Source: Brucella haematophila (GTDB lineage Bacteria > Pseudomonadota > Alphaproteobacteria > Rhizobiales > Rhizobiaceae). From it: a stretch of DNA of 64,000 nucleotides. Position 1 is the first letter of the stretch; every line of letters starts with the position of its first letter. Below are positions 1-9,537 of the stretch, piece after piece. A program made the translations under genes and the position numbers. The notes beneath the pieces are model-generated. The model had not been told where the DNA came from. It saw only the letters and a list, made by a program, of their open reading frames with translations, and made no database searches. The stretch covers positions 109,230-173,229 of the forward strand of contig NZ_VCPE01000013.1 of the NCBI RefSeq assembly GCF_005938105.1. The letters are read 5' to 3'.

Positions 1-2219
1 AGGAAACTTTGCGGATCGATGTCGACCTGCACTCTGATAGACCCTCGCTCCTTCGGCGAAGCGGCCAGCAAAGCGCGGATAAAGGATTGAATATCCGCGC
101 GTTTTGTCCCGTGGATCAATATTCGGAACCGATGCCTTCCGCGCACCAGCGCCAGTGGCGCTTCGGCTGGACCGAGCACCGAAACCTCCGAAGAGGACGG
201 CGCGGCGCGGCGAAGGGCGCGGGCATGATTTTCAGCATCCGGACGATTATCGGCAGAGATGATCAGCGCGGCCAGCCGCCCGAATGGCGGCAGTGCACTG
301 CGCTCTCGCTCCTCGATTTCGCGTGCATAAAACGCCTCGGTATCGCCGCTGACGATAGCGCGCATAACCGGATGGTCCGGTTGGTAAGTCTGGATCAGAC
401 CGAGGCTCTTGCGGCCCGTTCGCCCCGCGCGTCCGGTAACCTGATTGAGAAGCTGAAAGGTGCGTTCAGCGGCGCGCGGGTCGCCATTGGCCAGCCCCAG
501 ATCGGCATCCACTACGCCCACCAGCGTCATATTGGGGAAATTGTGCCCCTTGGCGACGAGCTGCGTGCCGATGACGATATCAGCCTCGCCCTTCGCAATG
601 GCATCGAGTTCCAGACGCAACCGCTTCACGCCCCCCGCCATATCAGACGAAAGCACTATGATTCGCGCGTCGGTGAAGGTCGCCGCAACTTCTTCCGCGA
701 TGCGCTCCACGCCCGGACCGCAGGCGACCAGATGATCGAGCGTGCCACACTCCGGGCAGGCTTCGGGCGTCGGCTCGTGATAACCGCATTGATGGCACAT
801 CAATTGACCGCGAAAGCGATGCTCGACCAGCCAGCTTGAACATTGCGGACACTGGAAGCGATGGCCGCAGACGCGGCACAAGGTCAGCGGCGCATAACCA
901 CGACGATTGAGGAACAGCAGCGCCTGTTCACCGCGCTCCACCGTCTTCCCGACGGCTTCGGTCAGTGCAGGTGACAGAAAGCGCCCCGGCGGCGGCGGCG
1001 AGCGCCGCATGTCGATGGTCTTCAGATCGGGAAGGGCTGCTTCCGCATAGCGCCCATAAAGCTTGATTCGCTTGTAACGGCCCTGATCCGCATTGACCTG
1101 ACTTTCGATGGAGGGCGTGGCAGAGGCCAGCACCACCGGAAAGCCGCCAATGTGGCCGCGCACGACAGCCATGTCGCGGGCATTGTAGAAGACCCGGTCT
1201 TCCTGTTTGTAAGCCGGATCATGTTCTTCGTCGACGATGATCAGACCCAGTTCCTTGAAGGGCAGAAACAGCGCCGAACGCGCGCCTGCAACCACACGCA
1301 CCGTGCCTTCGGTAACCTGACGCCAGACGCGCTCACGCGTGCGCGGCGCGAGGTCGGAATGCCATTCGGCTGGCTTGGCTCCAAACCTGTTGTGGAACCG
1401 GTCGAGAAACTGCTGCGTCAGGGCGATTTCCGGCAGGAGAATCAGCACCTGCTTGCCCTGCTCCAAGGCCTTGGCGACGGCTTCGAAATAAACTTCGGTC
1501 TTCCCGGAGCCAGTGACACCATCAAGAAGCGAAACGGAAAAACAGTCCGCCGCGACGGAATCAGAGAGCATTTCGGCTGCTGCCTGCTGGTCTTCCGAAA
1601 GCGTGGCGCGGGCGTAATCGGTATCCGGCTTCGCCACCACGGCGGGCGGCGGCAGCATCACTTCATCGAAAACGCCTTGCGCCTTCAGCCCTTCCACGAC
1701 CGTCGTCGAAACACCAGCCGCATGGGCCAGACCGGATCGCGTCCAGGCCAGTCCGTCGCGAGCAAGCTCCATTACGCGGGCACGGGCATCGGTCATGCGT
1801 TCCGGCTCGCCGCCTGAATAGCGCAAGCCCGGAACCGATGGTTCGGGATCGAAGGCCGCAGGCACGCGCAACACCATGCGCGCCACCATGCCGGGGGGCG
1901 AAAGCGTGTAGTCCGCAGCCCAGCGCATGAAACGAAGCATCTCGCTATCCACGGGCGGACAATCGAAAACTTCGGAAATAGATCGCAATTTTTTGGCATC
2001 GACCGCATCGGTTTCGCCTTCGCAGACGATACCCGCAACTTCACGCGGTCCGAGCGGGACGCGCACGATCGACCCGGGCTGGACGTTCATGCCCTCCGGG
2101 ACCATATAAGAATAAGGCCGTTCTGCTGGCATAGGCACCAGCACCGGAACCACGCGCGGCGCGAGGCTCGGAAAGAGGCCTGGAACGGGGTTAGCAATAT
2201 CGTGCGAATCTTTCGACAT
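1..2219 (-). CDS. priA: Primosomal protein N' (PriA helicase), C-terminus cut by window edge
   Basis: Replication-restart helicase that loads the primosome at stalled forks. The reverse strand reads continuously from ATG at 2217-2219 to base 1 (739 full codons). An N-terminal DNA-binding region is followed by a Walker A motif GVTGSGKTE near residue 235, the Walker B/DEAH-type box VDEEHD near 330, and a zinc module with eight cysteines (CRVCGH, CPQC, CHQCGY, CPECG) at about residues 443-490. A helicase C-terminal part (ATDR-like VTGRAGR) follows. The last visible residues VDIDPQSF are the usual PriA terminus, so only a residue or two should be missing. It is divergent from the transaldolase-like gene at 2328. 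Identification is secure. Confidence 0.95.
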   Translation of the reverse strand, partial: MSKDSHDIANPVPGLFPSLAPRVVPVLVPMPAERPYSYMVPEGMNVQPGSIVRVPLGPREVAGIVCEGETDAVDAKKLRSISEVFDCPPVDSEMLRFMRWAADYTLSPPGMVARMVLRVPAAFDPEPSVPGLRYSGGEPERMTDARARVMELARDGLAWTRSGLAHAAGVSTTVVEGLKAQGVFDEVMLPPPAVVAKPDTDYARATLSEDQQAAAEMLSDSVAADCFSVSLLDGVTGSGKTEVYFEAVAKALEQGKQVLILLPEIALTQQFLDRFHNRFGAKPAEWHSDLAPRTRERVWRQVTEGTVRVVAGARSALFLPFKELGLIIVDEEHDPAYKQEDRVFYNARDMAVVRGHIGGFPVVLASATPSIESQVNADQGRYKRIKLYGRYAEAALPDLKTIDMRRSPPPPGRFLSPALTEAVGKTVERGEQALLFLNRRGYAPLTLCRVCGHRFQCPQCSSWLVEHRFRGQLMCHQCGYHEPTPEACPECGTLDHLVACGPGVERIAEEVAATFTDARIIVLSSDMAGGVKRLRLELDAIAKGEADIVIGTQLVAKGHNFPNMTLVGVVDADLGLANGDPRAAERTFQLLNQVTGRAGRTGRKSLGLIQTYQPDHPVMRAIVSGDTEAFYAREIEERERSALPPFGRLAALIISADNRPDAENHARALRRAAPSSSEVSVLGPAEAPLALVRGRHRFRILIHGTKRADIQSFIRALLAASPKERGSIRVQVDIDPQSF

Positions 2220-2327
2220 GATCGCGTGACCTTGGCGCGGCTTTGCGCTAAAGAAAAGCCACCTTCCGGGACTTAAATGGATTTAGCTCCCAAAAACCAC
2301 CCGCGCTCATTATGGAGGAACGCTGTT

Positions 2328-2981
2328 ATGAAGTTTTTCGTGGACACTGCGGACGTCAAGGAAATCCGCGAACTGAACGACCTCGGACTGGTCGATGGCG
2401 TGACCACCAATCCGTCCCTCATCCTGAAGTCGGGTCGTGACATCATTGAAGTTACCAAGGAAATCTGCTCCTTCGTCAAGGGCCCGGTTTCGGCCGAGGT
2501 TGCTGCGACCGAGTATGAGCAGATCATGAAGGAAGCGGCCGTCATCTCCAAGATCGCAGACAATATCTGCATCAAGCTGCCGCTGACGCTCGACGGCCTC
2601 AAGGCTTGTAAGGCCCTGACCTCGGACGGCCACAAGACCAACGTGACCCTCTGCTTCTCGGCCAATCAGGCACTGCTCGCCGCCAAGGCTGGCGCTACCT
2701 TCGTTTCGCCGTTCATTGGCCGTATCGACGATATGGGCGTCAACGGCATGGAACTGATCGCCGAAATCCGTACGATCTTCGACAATTACGATTTCCGCAC
2801 CGAAATTCTTGCCGCTTCGGTTCGTACCGTCAATCACGTCAAGGAAGCAGCGCTTATCGGCGCCGATGTCGTGACCGCACCTCCGGCAACGCTGAAGGCG
2901 CTCGTCAAGCATCCGCTGACCGACAAGGGCCTCGAAACCTTCCTCGCCGATTGGGCGAAGACCGGCCAGAAGATCGCTTAA
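2328..2981 (+). CDS. tal: Transaldolase / fructose-6-phosphate aldolase family protein
   Basis: Small (217 aa) TIM-barrel aldolase of the TalC/FSA type, which transfers or releases dihydroxyacetone units between sugar phosphates in the pentose phosphate pathway. Visible family features are the N-terminal FFVDTAD, the GVTTNPSL motif around residues 24-31, and the Schiff-base lysine in ICIKLPLT (about Lys83). The ATG at 2328 is preferred over an in-frame ATG at 2277 because a GGAGG sits at 2314-2318 and family proteins begin MKFF. It has its own terminator at 3007-3032. Sequence alone does not decide between transaldolase and fructose-6-phosphate aldolase activity. Confidence 0.93.
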   Translation: MKFFVDTADVKEIRELNDLGLVDGVTTNPSLILKSGRDIIEVTKEICSFVKGPVSAEVAATEYEQIMKEAAVISKIADNICIKLPLTLDGLKACKALTSDGHKTNVTLCFSANQALLAAKAGATFVSPFIGRIDDMGVNGMELIAEIRTIFDNYDFRTEILAASVRTVNHVKEAALIGADVVTAPPATLKALVKHPLTDKGLETFLADWAKTGQKIA

Positions 2982-3006
2982 TCAGCGACCTAACGAGACA
3001 GATGAA

Positions 3007-3032
3007 AGGCGGGCTCATGGCCCGCCTTTTTT
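3007..3032 (+). terminator. Intrinsic terminator after the transaldolase-like gene
   Basis: A 7-bp GGCGGGC/GCCCGCC stem with a 5-nt loop is followed directly by TTTTTT. It lies between the stop of the transaldolase-like gene (2981) and the convergent ATPase gene ending at 3044. Confidence 0.85.
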
Positions 3033-3043
3033 ATTGCAGCTCA

Positions 3044-4138
3044 CTATTCCAGAACCGTCTCGCCGTCCTGCTTGCTCACGCGAATCGGCCTGCTGCCGCA
3101 ATGGTCGGCAATGGCATGGGCGAGCGCGCTGGAATGGGTTACCACCCAGATCTGGCTGCGCTCGGATGCCTGCGCGATCATTCTGGCCAGTGACGGGATC
3201 ATGTCCGGGTGCAGGCTCGCCTCGGGTTCGTTCAGCGCAACCAGCGGCGGCAGGCGATAGGACAGAAGCGCGCCTGCCAGCGCCAGCAGCCGAATCTGTC
3301 CGTCCGACAACTCACCGGGACGAAAAATGCGGGGCGGGAAAGCCGGGAAATTCAGACCGAAACTGGCGGTTTCCTCCGGATAGGGAACGACCAGTTTAGC
3401 GCCATCGAGCGCCTCTGCGATAAAACGGTCGAGATCGACCGTATCCTGACGGATATGCGCAAGCGTGGCGAAGACCGAGGCGAGATTGCCGCCATCCTCG
3501 TCCAGTATGGCCGCTGTGGCCGCGATAGAAGGATGACGCGCCGGTGCGTCGCGATCGCTTCTGAAGCCGTGATAAAAGCGCCATCCGCGCATTTGCGCCG
3601 AGAGGTCGCCGATTTCCGGATAATGCCCCGACTGGCCGAGCACCGCCAGCCCGCTTTCCGATGTCAGAAGCCGCGCCGGATGCTCCATGCGCCGCCCCTC
3701 CCCGTCGCGGGCAAAAACCGCCGGGCCGCGCCGATCCATGAGATCGACCGGGCGGCGACCTGTATCGAGATTGAGCTGCTCTTCCTTGATCTGCGGCTCG
3801 AACGGAAAGGCGCCGGACACTGGTGGCGGCAAACCCGCCTCGATCCGATAGGACAGGCGCGATGCCAGCCTTTCATCCTCGAAATCCGCTTCCAGAATAA
3901 TCCGCGCCGATTCGTGCTTGCGACGACCGCCGCTCCACATGGCCGACTGCATGCCGCCTTCCCGGACAATCTCTGTCGAAAAATTGCCTTCAGCAGCCGC
4001 CTTGATCAGTTGCAAAGCCCGATAGAGATTGGATTTGCCAGCGCCGTTTTCACCGACGAACACCGTCACCTGCCCAAGATCAAACCGGACAGAACGCAGC
4101 GAACGATAGCCTTTGGCCGAAAAGGAAACGAGGCGCAT
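3044..4138 (-). CDS. AAA family ATPase, RecF/ABC-ATPase-like
   Basis: A 364-residue ATPase of the SMC/RecF-like AAA_21 type, cytosolic, with unknown client. It shows Walker A GENGAGKSN (residues 29-37), the ABC signature LSDGQ (about 277), Walker B plus catalytic Glu in VALNEPEASLHP (about 302-312) and the H-loop VVTHSSA (about 331). No long coiled coil separates the two halves, so it is not an SMC or RecN. The start at 4138 follows GGAG and gives the family-like N-terminus MRLVSFSAKGYRSLR. Upstream in-frame codons to 4228 cross the terminator at 4162-4194 and are rejected. It is a stand-alone gene with no partner nuclease beside it, so a defence role is not supported here. Confidence 0.85.
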   Translation of the reverse strand: MRLVSFSAKGYRSLRSVRFDLGQVTVFVGENGAGKSNLYRALQLIKAAAEGNFSTEIVREGGMQSAMWSGGRRKHESARIILEADFEDERLASRLSYRIEAGLPPPVSGAFPFEPQIKEEQLNLDTGRRPVDLMDRRGPAVFARDGEGRRMEHPARLLTSESGLAVLGQSGHYPEIGDLSAQMRGWRFYHGFRSDRDAPARHPSIAATAAILDEDGGNLASVFATLAHIRQDTVDLDRFIAEALDGAKLVVPYPEETASFGLNFPAFPPRIFRPGELSDGQIRLLALAGALLSYRLPPLVALNEPEASLHPDMIPSLARMIAQASERSQIWVVTHSSALAHAIADHCGSRPIRVSKQDGETVLE

Positions 4139-4161
4139 GATCTCCGCAACAGGCTGACACA

Positions 4162-4194
4162 ATAAAGGGCGGCACAAACCGTGCCGCCCTTTAT
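4162..4194 (-). terminator. Intrinsic terminator of the MBL-fold gene
   Basis: A perfect 14-bp inverted repeat (ATAAAGGGCGGCAC and its complement) with a 5-nt loop. It lies downstream of the gene ending at 4286 and upstream of the ATPase start. The stem itself supplies the terminal T-tract in either direction. Confidence 0.8.
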
Positions 4195-4285
4195 ATCGAT
4201 CTCGATGCGAACCACAAATTCCAATCAACCAGCCAAGGCTGTTACTACAGTCCGGGCTGAGATCCGATTGTGCTTTGCCGGCGCA

Positions 4286-5194
4286 TTATTCCCATTTCAT
4301 CTCGCCCTTGATGACCTTCGCGCCCAGTTCCAGGCTGCTTTCGCCACCAAGATCAGGATAGCGCTTCTTCATCGCGGCGATAAGCTCTGCGCTGTCCTTG
4401 ACCTTCGCGGCCTCTTCATCGAACGCAGCGATATAATCACGGGTGAATTTGATCGCAGAAACATCGGTCGCAGAACCAGCCTTCATATGGGCGGGGACGA
4501 CGACTTCAGGATTGCGTGCGGCAATTGCATCCAGCGTCTTGATCCAAGCTTCGCGCTGCGCCAGGTCGGGCGTATCGGCCAGCCAGATATGCTCGCCTGC
4601 GCCAATCAGGACGCCACCGAACACGGCCTTCAGCGATGGCACCCAGAGATAGCGGCGGTTCTTCATGCCTTCAGCCGGAACAATCTCGATCTCGTTGCCT
4701 TCCAGCGTGAGTGTCTTCTCATCCGATGCCTGCGGCAGAACAAGATCGGACAGGCTCTGCGGGCCATTCTCCTTGAGTTGTGGTCCCCAGACCTTCAGCT
4801 TCGTCTCGACATTGCCGTTGATGGCTGCAACGGCCTCAGGGGCAGCAATGATTTTGACATCCGGGAAAGCCGACTTGATTTCACGCAGATTGAAATAATA
4901 GTCGGGATCGCTCTGGCTGACATAGACCGTGGTGAGCTTCTTGCCGGTTTCCTTGATCTTCTCGGCAACCGCCTTGCCATCGGAGAAGGTGAAACCACCA
5001 TCGAGAAGAATGGCCTCTTTCTCTCCGGTCAACAGAACCGGCGTCCGGTTGAAGCCATTCTCGTCGGCCTGAAAAAACTGCCACTTCAGTGGTGCTGCTT
5101 TTTCCTGTGCCGCTGCCGGGCCAGCAACGGCCAGACCCGCCACGCCTATTGCCGCAAAGACCGCGCCTCGCAAAACGTCTGAAAATCGCATCAT
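4286..5194 (-). CDS. Secreted metallo-beta-lactamase-fold protein with degenerate metal motif
   Basis: A 302-residue protein with a Sec signal peptide (hydrophobic segment ending VAGPAAAQ, about residue 30), then an MBL-like fold. LLDGGF at about residues 64-69 matches the strand before the metal motif. At the place where MBL enzymes carry HxHxDH, this protein has SQSDPD (about 93-98), so the first two histidine ligands are absent while the acidic residues remain. A later PAHM retains a histidine. The start (tandem ATGs at 5194 and 5191) follows GGAG. It may bind metal differently or be non-hydrolytic. It is predicted periplasmic and monocistronic, with the terminator at 4162-4194. Confidence 0.78.
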   Translation of the reverse strand: MMRFSDVLRGAVFAAIGVAGLAVAGPAAAQEKAAPLKWQFFQADENGFNRTPVLLTGEKEAILLDGGFTFSDGKAVAEKIKETGKKLTTVYVSQSDPDYYFNLREIKSAFPDVKIIAAPEAVAAINGNVETKLKVWGPQLKENGPQSLSDLVLPQASDEKTLTLEGNEIEIVPAEGMKNRRYLWVPSLKAVFGGVLIGAGEHIWLADTPDLAQREAWIKTLDAIAARNPEVVVPAHMKAGSATDVSAIKFTRDYIAAFDEEAAKVKDSAELIAAMKKRYPDLGGESSLELGAKVIKGEMKWE

Positions 5195-5410
5195 CTGAAT
5201 ACTCCTGAAATTATGATTGAACCGACGGCAATACCGAGCGGCTTTCATGCATGACGCTTCGGGCAAGTCCCTTCCCATTTTTCGCGTCACGCCTCGGGCA
5301 ATATGCAAATTGTAAATTAGTTCATTTGAAACAAGGAGTTATAAAAATGTTTGCAGGGAACAGCGATGTTACCTTGCTGAATTCCTTGAGCCTTTTTGCA
5401 ATAAAAGAAA

Positions 5411-5441
5411 TAAAAAAACGGCGCTCCGAGGCGCCGCTTTC
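5411..5441 (-). terminator. Intrinsic terminator of leuS-lptE
   Basis: A stem GGCGC(C)/GCGCCG with a run of seven T residues on the reverse strand. It lies 24 bases beyond the lptE stop. The following stretch to 5194 holds only the leader of the MBL-fold gene. Confidence 0.85.
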
Positions 5442-5464
5442 TGAATTTCAGATCAAAGAACCGA

Positions 5465-6046
5465 TCAGAGCTTCGACAGCTTCTGTGCCAGCGCGAGGAA
5501 AACCTGCTCTGCCAGTTCTTCCGCGGCGCGCTTGCGCGCATCGCGTTCTGCACGCAGGTTTGCGAATTCCTGACGCGGACGATCGAAGGAAGCGCCCGTC
5601 GTGCGTGTACCCGTGGCAAGCGGCTTGCCGTCCTTGTCACGCAGCACGAAATTCGACGTCGCCTTGACGATACCAGCCGATGGACGGCCCGTACGGTCGG
5701 TCTGATCGCCGATATCGACGCTCACCGCGGAAATCGTGCTCGTGGTCAGGCCGAGGCTCAGATGATACATCGGATTGGCTGGTTCACCAGCGCCGCCGCC
5801 CAACAGGAAGATCAGGCGATTGCGAACCTGCTGGCCATATACGTCATGAGCCGCATCGATGGACACGGAAGCCAGCTTGGTGCGCATATCCGGCGTCACG
5901 CTGCCACCGATCGAACCACCAGCGCCGCCGCCCGACGAATAGAGCGGCTGCACTGTACAGGCAGCCAGAAGAGCCGCAGCTCCCACAGCCACAAAAGCGA
6001 CGCGGAAAGTCTTGATTGCGGAGAGGAAACGATCAGGCAACGACAT
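5465..6046 (-). CDS. lptE: LPS-assembly lipoprotein LptE
   Basis: Outer-membrane lipoprotein that plugs and assembles the LptD lipopolysaccharide translocon. The 193-residue product has an N-terminal hydrophobic segment ending in the lipobox [11 protein letters not shown] (Cys about residue 30), then the alphaproteobacterial LptE domain with VRNRLIFLL and a basic/acidic C-terminal helix rich in Arg, Glu and Ala. The start at 6044-6046 lies inside the last codons of leuS (14-base overlap), so the two are translationally linked. In many alphaproteobacteria holA follows lptE. Here a terminator follows instead. Confidence 0.9.
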   Translation of the reverse strand: MSLPDRFLSAIKTFRVAFVAVGAAALLAACTVQPLYSSGGGAGGSIGGSVTPDMRTKLASVSIDAAHDVYGQQVRNRLIFLLGGGAGEPANPMYHLSLGLTTSTISAVSVDIGDQTDRTGRPSAGIVKATSNFVLRDKDGKPLATGTRTTGASFDRPRQEFANLRAERDARKRAAEELAEQVFLALAQKLSKL

Positions 6047-8666
6047 TGACGATCCTTTGCGGCACCACGATAATCTTCTTCGGCGAGCCCCCGTTGAGCG
6101 CAGCCTTGACGAAGTCAAGTTCGAGCACCGCCTGCTGAATGCTAGCTTGATCAGCGTCGCGGGCGATTGTCAAATCCCCACGCTTCTTGCCGTTGATCTG
6201 CACGGGCATCACAATCTCGTTTTCCACCACCAATGCGGCATCGAATGCCGGCCATGGCGCGCGGGCGACCAACGTTTCCTGTCCGGCGATCTTGCCGCCC
6301 AGTTCCGTCAGGCATTGTTCGGCCAGATGCGGCATCATCGGTGCGAGCATCTGAATGAGCTTTTCCGTGGCGTCACGAACAGCGCCCTTCAGCTCGTCAT
6401 CGGCCTTGTCCGAGGCGACAAGCTGCAACGGTGCTGCAAGCGCATTCACCAGCTCATAAAGACGCGCAACGCCGCGATTGAAGGCGAGCTTTTCGATATC
6501 GTCGCCAACAGCGTTGACCGTTTTGTGCACGGCCTTGGAAACGGCAAGGGCTTCGCCCTGCGAACCGGTCTTGGGCGACACATCTTTCAGGTGCTCGGCT
6601 GCTTCCGACACCAGACGCCAGACGCGCTGCACGAAGCGATGCGCACCTTCGGCACCTGCCTCCGTCCAGATCACGTCACGCTCAGGCGGCGAATCGGACA
6701 GCATGAACCAGCGCGCGGTATCTGCACCATAAGAAGAGATGATATCGTCAGGATCGACGACATTCTTCTTCGACTTCGACATCTTCTCGATGGAACCGAT
6801 TTCGACCGGCGCGCCGCTATCCAGCATGGTTGCAATGCGCTTGCCGTCAATGTCCTCGATACGGATATCGGCAGGCGCAACCCACTGACCATCGGCCTTG
6901 TAGGTTTCGTGCACGACCATGCCCTGCGTGAACAGGCCCTTGAAAGGCTCGTCCAGACCGACATGACCTGTGGCCTTCATGGCGCGGGTGAAGAAGCGCG
7001 AATAGAGCAGATGCAGGATCGCGTGTTCAACACCGCCGATATACTGATCGACCGGCAGCCAGCGATCAGCAATCGCACGATCCGTCGGCTCGTTTTCCCA
7101 AGGGGCCGTGAAGCGCGCATAGTACCAGGACGAATCGACGAACGTATCCATCGTGTCCGTCTCGCGACGGGCTTCGCCACCGCATTTCGGGCACTTCACA
7201 TGACGCCATGTGGCGTGACGGTCCAGCGGATTGCCCGGACGGTCGAAATCGACATCGTCCGGCAGCTTGACGGGCAGGTCGGCGCGCGGCACCGGATTGA
7301 CGCCACAGCTTTCGCAATGGATCATCGGGATCGGGCAGCCCCAATAGCGCTGGCGCGAAATGCCCCAGTCGCGCAGACGGAACTGCACTTTGCGGGCCGC
7401 CTGCGGCTGATTGCCGAGCGTGGACTGTTCCAGACGGTTTGCGACCTCGTCGAAGGCTGCTTCCGGCGTCATACCATCAAGGAAGCGCGAATTGATCATC
7501 ACGCCGTCATCGGTATAAGCCGTATCGGTGATGGCAAAAGTCGCCGCATCGTCGCCCTTCGGCAGAACGACCGGCGTTACCTTCAGCGCATATTTATTGG
7601 CGAAATCCAGATCGCGCTGGTCATGTGCAGGACAGCCGAACACAGCGCCTGTGCCATATTCCATCAATACGAAATTGGCGACATAGACCGGCAGCTCCCA
7701 GTTCTCGTCGAACGGATGCCTGACCTTGACGCCGGTATCGAAACCTTTCTTTTCAGCGGTTTCAAGCGCTGCAAGCGAGGTGCCATGCTGGTGGCATTCT
7801 TCGATGAAGCCGGTGAGCGACGCATTGTTTTCTGCAAGCTTCTTGGCGAGCGGATGATCGGCGGAAATCGCGACAAAAGCCGCGCCGAACAGCGTATCGG
7901 GACGTGTCGTGTAAACTTCGACTTCCGAGAAGCCTTCCGGCGCCGTCTTGCCGTCGAGCGCGAAACGAACCTGCAAGCCTTCCGACTTGCCGATCCAGTT
8001 GCGCTGCATCAGGCGGACTTTTTCCGGCCACTGGTCGAGCGTATCGAGACCGGCAAGCAATTCTTCGCTGAAATCGGTGATCTTGAAGAACCACTGCGTC
8101 AGTTCGCGCTGTTCGACCAGCGCCCCAGAGCGCCAGCCGCGGCCATCCACCACCTGCTCATTGGCGAGCACGGTATTGTCGACCGGATCCCAGTTGACCT
8201 TGGAGGTCTTGCGCGTCACCAGACCTTTTTCGAACAGGTCGATGAACAGCATCTGCTGACGATGATAATATTCCACATCGCAGGTCGCGAATTCGCGCGA
8301 CCAGTCAAGCGACAGGCCCATCGACTTGAGCTGGCGCTTCATCGTGTCGATGTTCTGGTAGGTCCATTCCTTCGGATGCACCTTGTTCTGCATCGCCGCG
8401 TTTTCCGCAGGCATGCCGAACGCGTCCCAACCCATCGGATGGAGCACGTTGAACCCCTTGGCGCGCTTGTAGCGGGCAACGACATCGCCCATCGCATAGT
8501 TGCGCACATGGCCCATATGGATGCGCCCCGATGGATAGGGGAACATCTCAAGCACATAATACTTCTCGCGCGGATCGCTGTTGTCCGTTTCGAAAGTCCG
8601 GTTTTCTTCCCAGACTTTCTGCCAGTGAGCTTCCGCCACGCGCGGATTATAACGTTCGGCTGCCAT
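6033..8666 (-). CDS. leuS: Leucyl-tRNA synthetase
   Basis: Class I aminoacyl-tRNA synthetase charging tRNA-Leu. The 877-residue length is typical. The HIGH-type motif appears as HMGH (residues 50-53, in [11 protein letters not shown]), the zinc-region cysteines as CESCG and CPKCGG, and the KMSKS loop as EKMSKSKKN at about residue 630. The CP1 editing domain lies between. It is first gene of the leuS-lptE pair and divergent from yggS. The long reverse-frame open stretch over this gene is a codon-usage shadow. Confidence 0.97.
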   Translation of the reverse strand: MAAERYNPRVAEAHWQKVWEENRTFETDNSDPREKYYVLEMFPYPSGRIHMGHVRNYAMGDVVARYKRAKGFNVLHPMGWDAFGMPAENAAMQNKVHPKEWTYQNIDTMKRQLKSMGLSLDWSREFATCDVEYYHRQQMLFIDLFEKGLVTRKTSKVNWDPVDNTVLANEQVVDGRGWRSGALVEQRELTQWFFKITDFSEELLAGLDTLDQWPEKVRLMQRNWIGKSEGLQVRFALDGKTAPEGFSEVEVYTTRPDTLFGAAFVAISADHPLAKKLAENNASLTGFIEECHQHGTSLAALETAEKKGFDTGVKVRHPFDENWELPVYVANFVLMEYGTGAVFGCPAHDQRDLDFANKYALKVTPVVLPKGDDAATFAITDTAYTDDGVMINSRFLDGMTPEAAFDEVANRLEQSTLGNQPQAARKVQFRLRDWGISRQRYWGCPIPMIHCESCGVNPVPRADLPVKLPDDVDFDRPGNPLDRHATWRHVKCPKCGGEARRETDTMDTFVDSSWYYARFTAPWENEPTDRAIADRWLPVDQYIGGVEHAILHLLYSRFFTRAMKATGHVGLDEPFKGLFTQGMVVHETYKADGQWVAPADIRIEDIDGKRIATMLDSGAPVEIGSIEKMSKSKKNVVDPDDIISSYGADTARWFMLSDSPPERDVIWTEAGAEGAHRFVQRVWRLVSEAAEHLKDVSPKTGSQGEALAVSKAVHKTVNAVGDDIEKLAFNRGVARLYELVNALAAPLQLVASDKADDELKGAVRDATEKLIQMLAPMMPHLAEQCLTELGGKIAGQETLVARAPWPAFDAALVVENEIVMPVQINGKKRGDLTIARDADQASIQQAVLELDFVKAALNGGSPKKIIVVPQRIVNVVA

Positions 8667-8788
8667 GTCCGTATTTACTCGTACGAAGGTGATGCAATAA
8701 GGAGAGTCGATATTTAATGGCGACCTTCACCACGTATTGGCGAAAGCGTCAACCTTTTGCGGATGAAAAGCCTGAAAGCGAGAGTTTC

Positions 8789-9451
8789 ATGTCAGATATC
8801 GTCACGAACCTGAACACGGTCAAGGCCGCAATCGCCACTGCCGAAAAAGAAGCGCATCGTAACAAAGGCTCGATCACGCTCGTCGCCGTGTCGAAAACCT
8901 TCGATGCGGATGCGATCCGCCCGGCGCTCGATGCCGGACAGCGCGTTTTCGGCGAAAACCGCGTGCAGGAAGCACAGAGCAAATGGCCTGAACTGCGCGA
9001 AGCCTATTCCGGCATCGAACTGCATCTGATCGGCCCGCTGCAATCGAACAAGGCCGCCGATGCCGTTGCCCTCTTCGACGTCATCGAAACCGTCGACCGC
9101 GAGAAGATCGCAGCAGCCCTTGCCGACGAGATCAATAAGCAGGGCAAGAGCCCGAAACTCTATGTGCAGGTCAATACGGGTCTGGAAGAGCAGAAGGCCG
9201 GCATTGCGCCGAAGGATGCCGTTGCGTTCGTCACACGCTGCCGCAGCGAACATGGCCTCGCCATCGAAGGACTGATGTGCATTCCACCGGCAGATGAAAA
9301 TCCGGGACCGCATTTTGCCCTGCTGGAAAAGCTCGCCCGCGAAGCTGGTGTCGAAAAGCTCTCCATGGGCATGTCAGGCGATTATGAAACCGCCATCGGC
9401 TTCGGTGCGACTTCGGTTCGTGTCGGCTCGGCGATTTTTGGCGGCAGGTAA
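8789..9451 (+). CDS. yggS: YggS/PROSC family PLP homeostasis protein, C-terminus rebuilt by an insertion
   Basis: Cytosolic pyridoxal-5'-phosphate binding protein of the YggS/PLPBP family, which buffers PLP and has no known enzymatic activity. The 220-residue sequence has the PLP lysine in VAVSK (about residue 35), FGENRVQEA, HLIGPLQSNK and MGMSGD. The start at 8789 matches family proteins. The in-frame start at 8717 adds a non-homologous tail. The last codons read SAIFGGR then stop at 9451, whereas the second copy of this 3' end at 10862-10917 continues in the same frame as GGRSYASPA. The present C-terminus therefore appears truncated by a few residues through an insertion, probably without loss of function. 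Confidence 0.93.
   Translation: MSDIVTNLNTVKAAIATAEKEAHRNKGSITLVAVSKTFDADAIRPALDAGQRVFGENRVQEAQSKWPELREAYSGIELHLIGPLQSNKAADAVALFDVIETVDREKIAAALADEINKQGKSPKLYVQVNTGLEEQKAGIAPKDAVAFVTRCRSEHGLAIEGLMCIPPADENPGPHFALLEKLAREAGVEKLSMGMSGDYETAIGFGATSVRVGSAIFGGR
9414..9444 (+). repeat. Left 31-bp direct repeat (3' end of yggS), putative att-like site
   Basis: Bases 9414-9444, within the last codons of yggS, are identical to 10862-10892. The flanks differ immediately on both sides (9413 is T against C at 10861; 9445 is C against A at 10893). The repeat bounds the AT-rich insert. Confidence 0.9.
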
Positions 9452-9473
9452 AGCGGCGATGTTTTACAGCTAT

Positions 9474-9487
9474 AATTCTCGAGAATT
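9474..9487. promoter_or_regulatory. 14-bp perfect palindrome overlapping a consensus -10 hexamer
   Basis: AATTCTCGAGAATT is a perfect palindrome at 9474-9487, and TATAAT occurs at 9471-9476. Both lie upstream of the first insert gene (9538). No good -35 hexamer is visible at 16-18 bases, so this is a candidate promoter/operator only. Confidence 0.35.
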
Positions 9488-9537
9488 CAGCGTAACATTA
9501 TGGCGTTCTTCAAGCGTAATCCAGCGAGATTGCTTAG

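Noticed and set aside
3044-4138. RecF-like ATPase as a defence (OLD/retron-type) component
   Set aside because: No TOPRIM nuclease domain in the protein and no nuclease, reverse transcriptase or methylase beside it; the neighbours are housekeeping genes.
5195-5464. Possible small gene between the MBL-fold gene and lptE
   Set aside because: Frames here run into lptE antisense or lack a ribosome site and composition like genes; only a terminator and a leader can be supported.
6012-8717. 901-residue open frame on the plus strand across leuS
   Set aside because: Exact antisense of leuS; Arg/His-rich, no family features. It is a shadow of GC-rich codon usage, like the plus-strand frame over purH (39508-41109).
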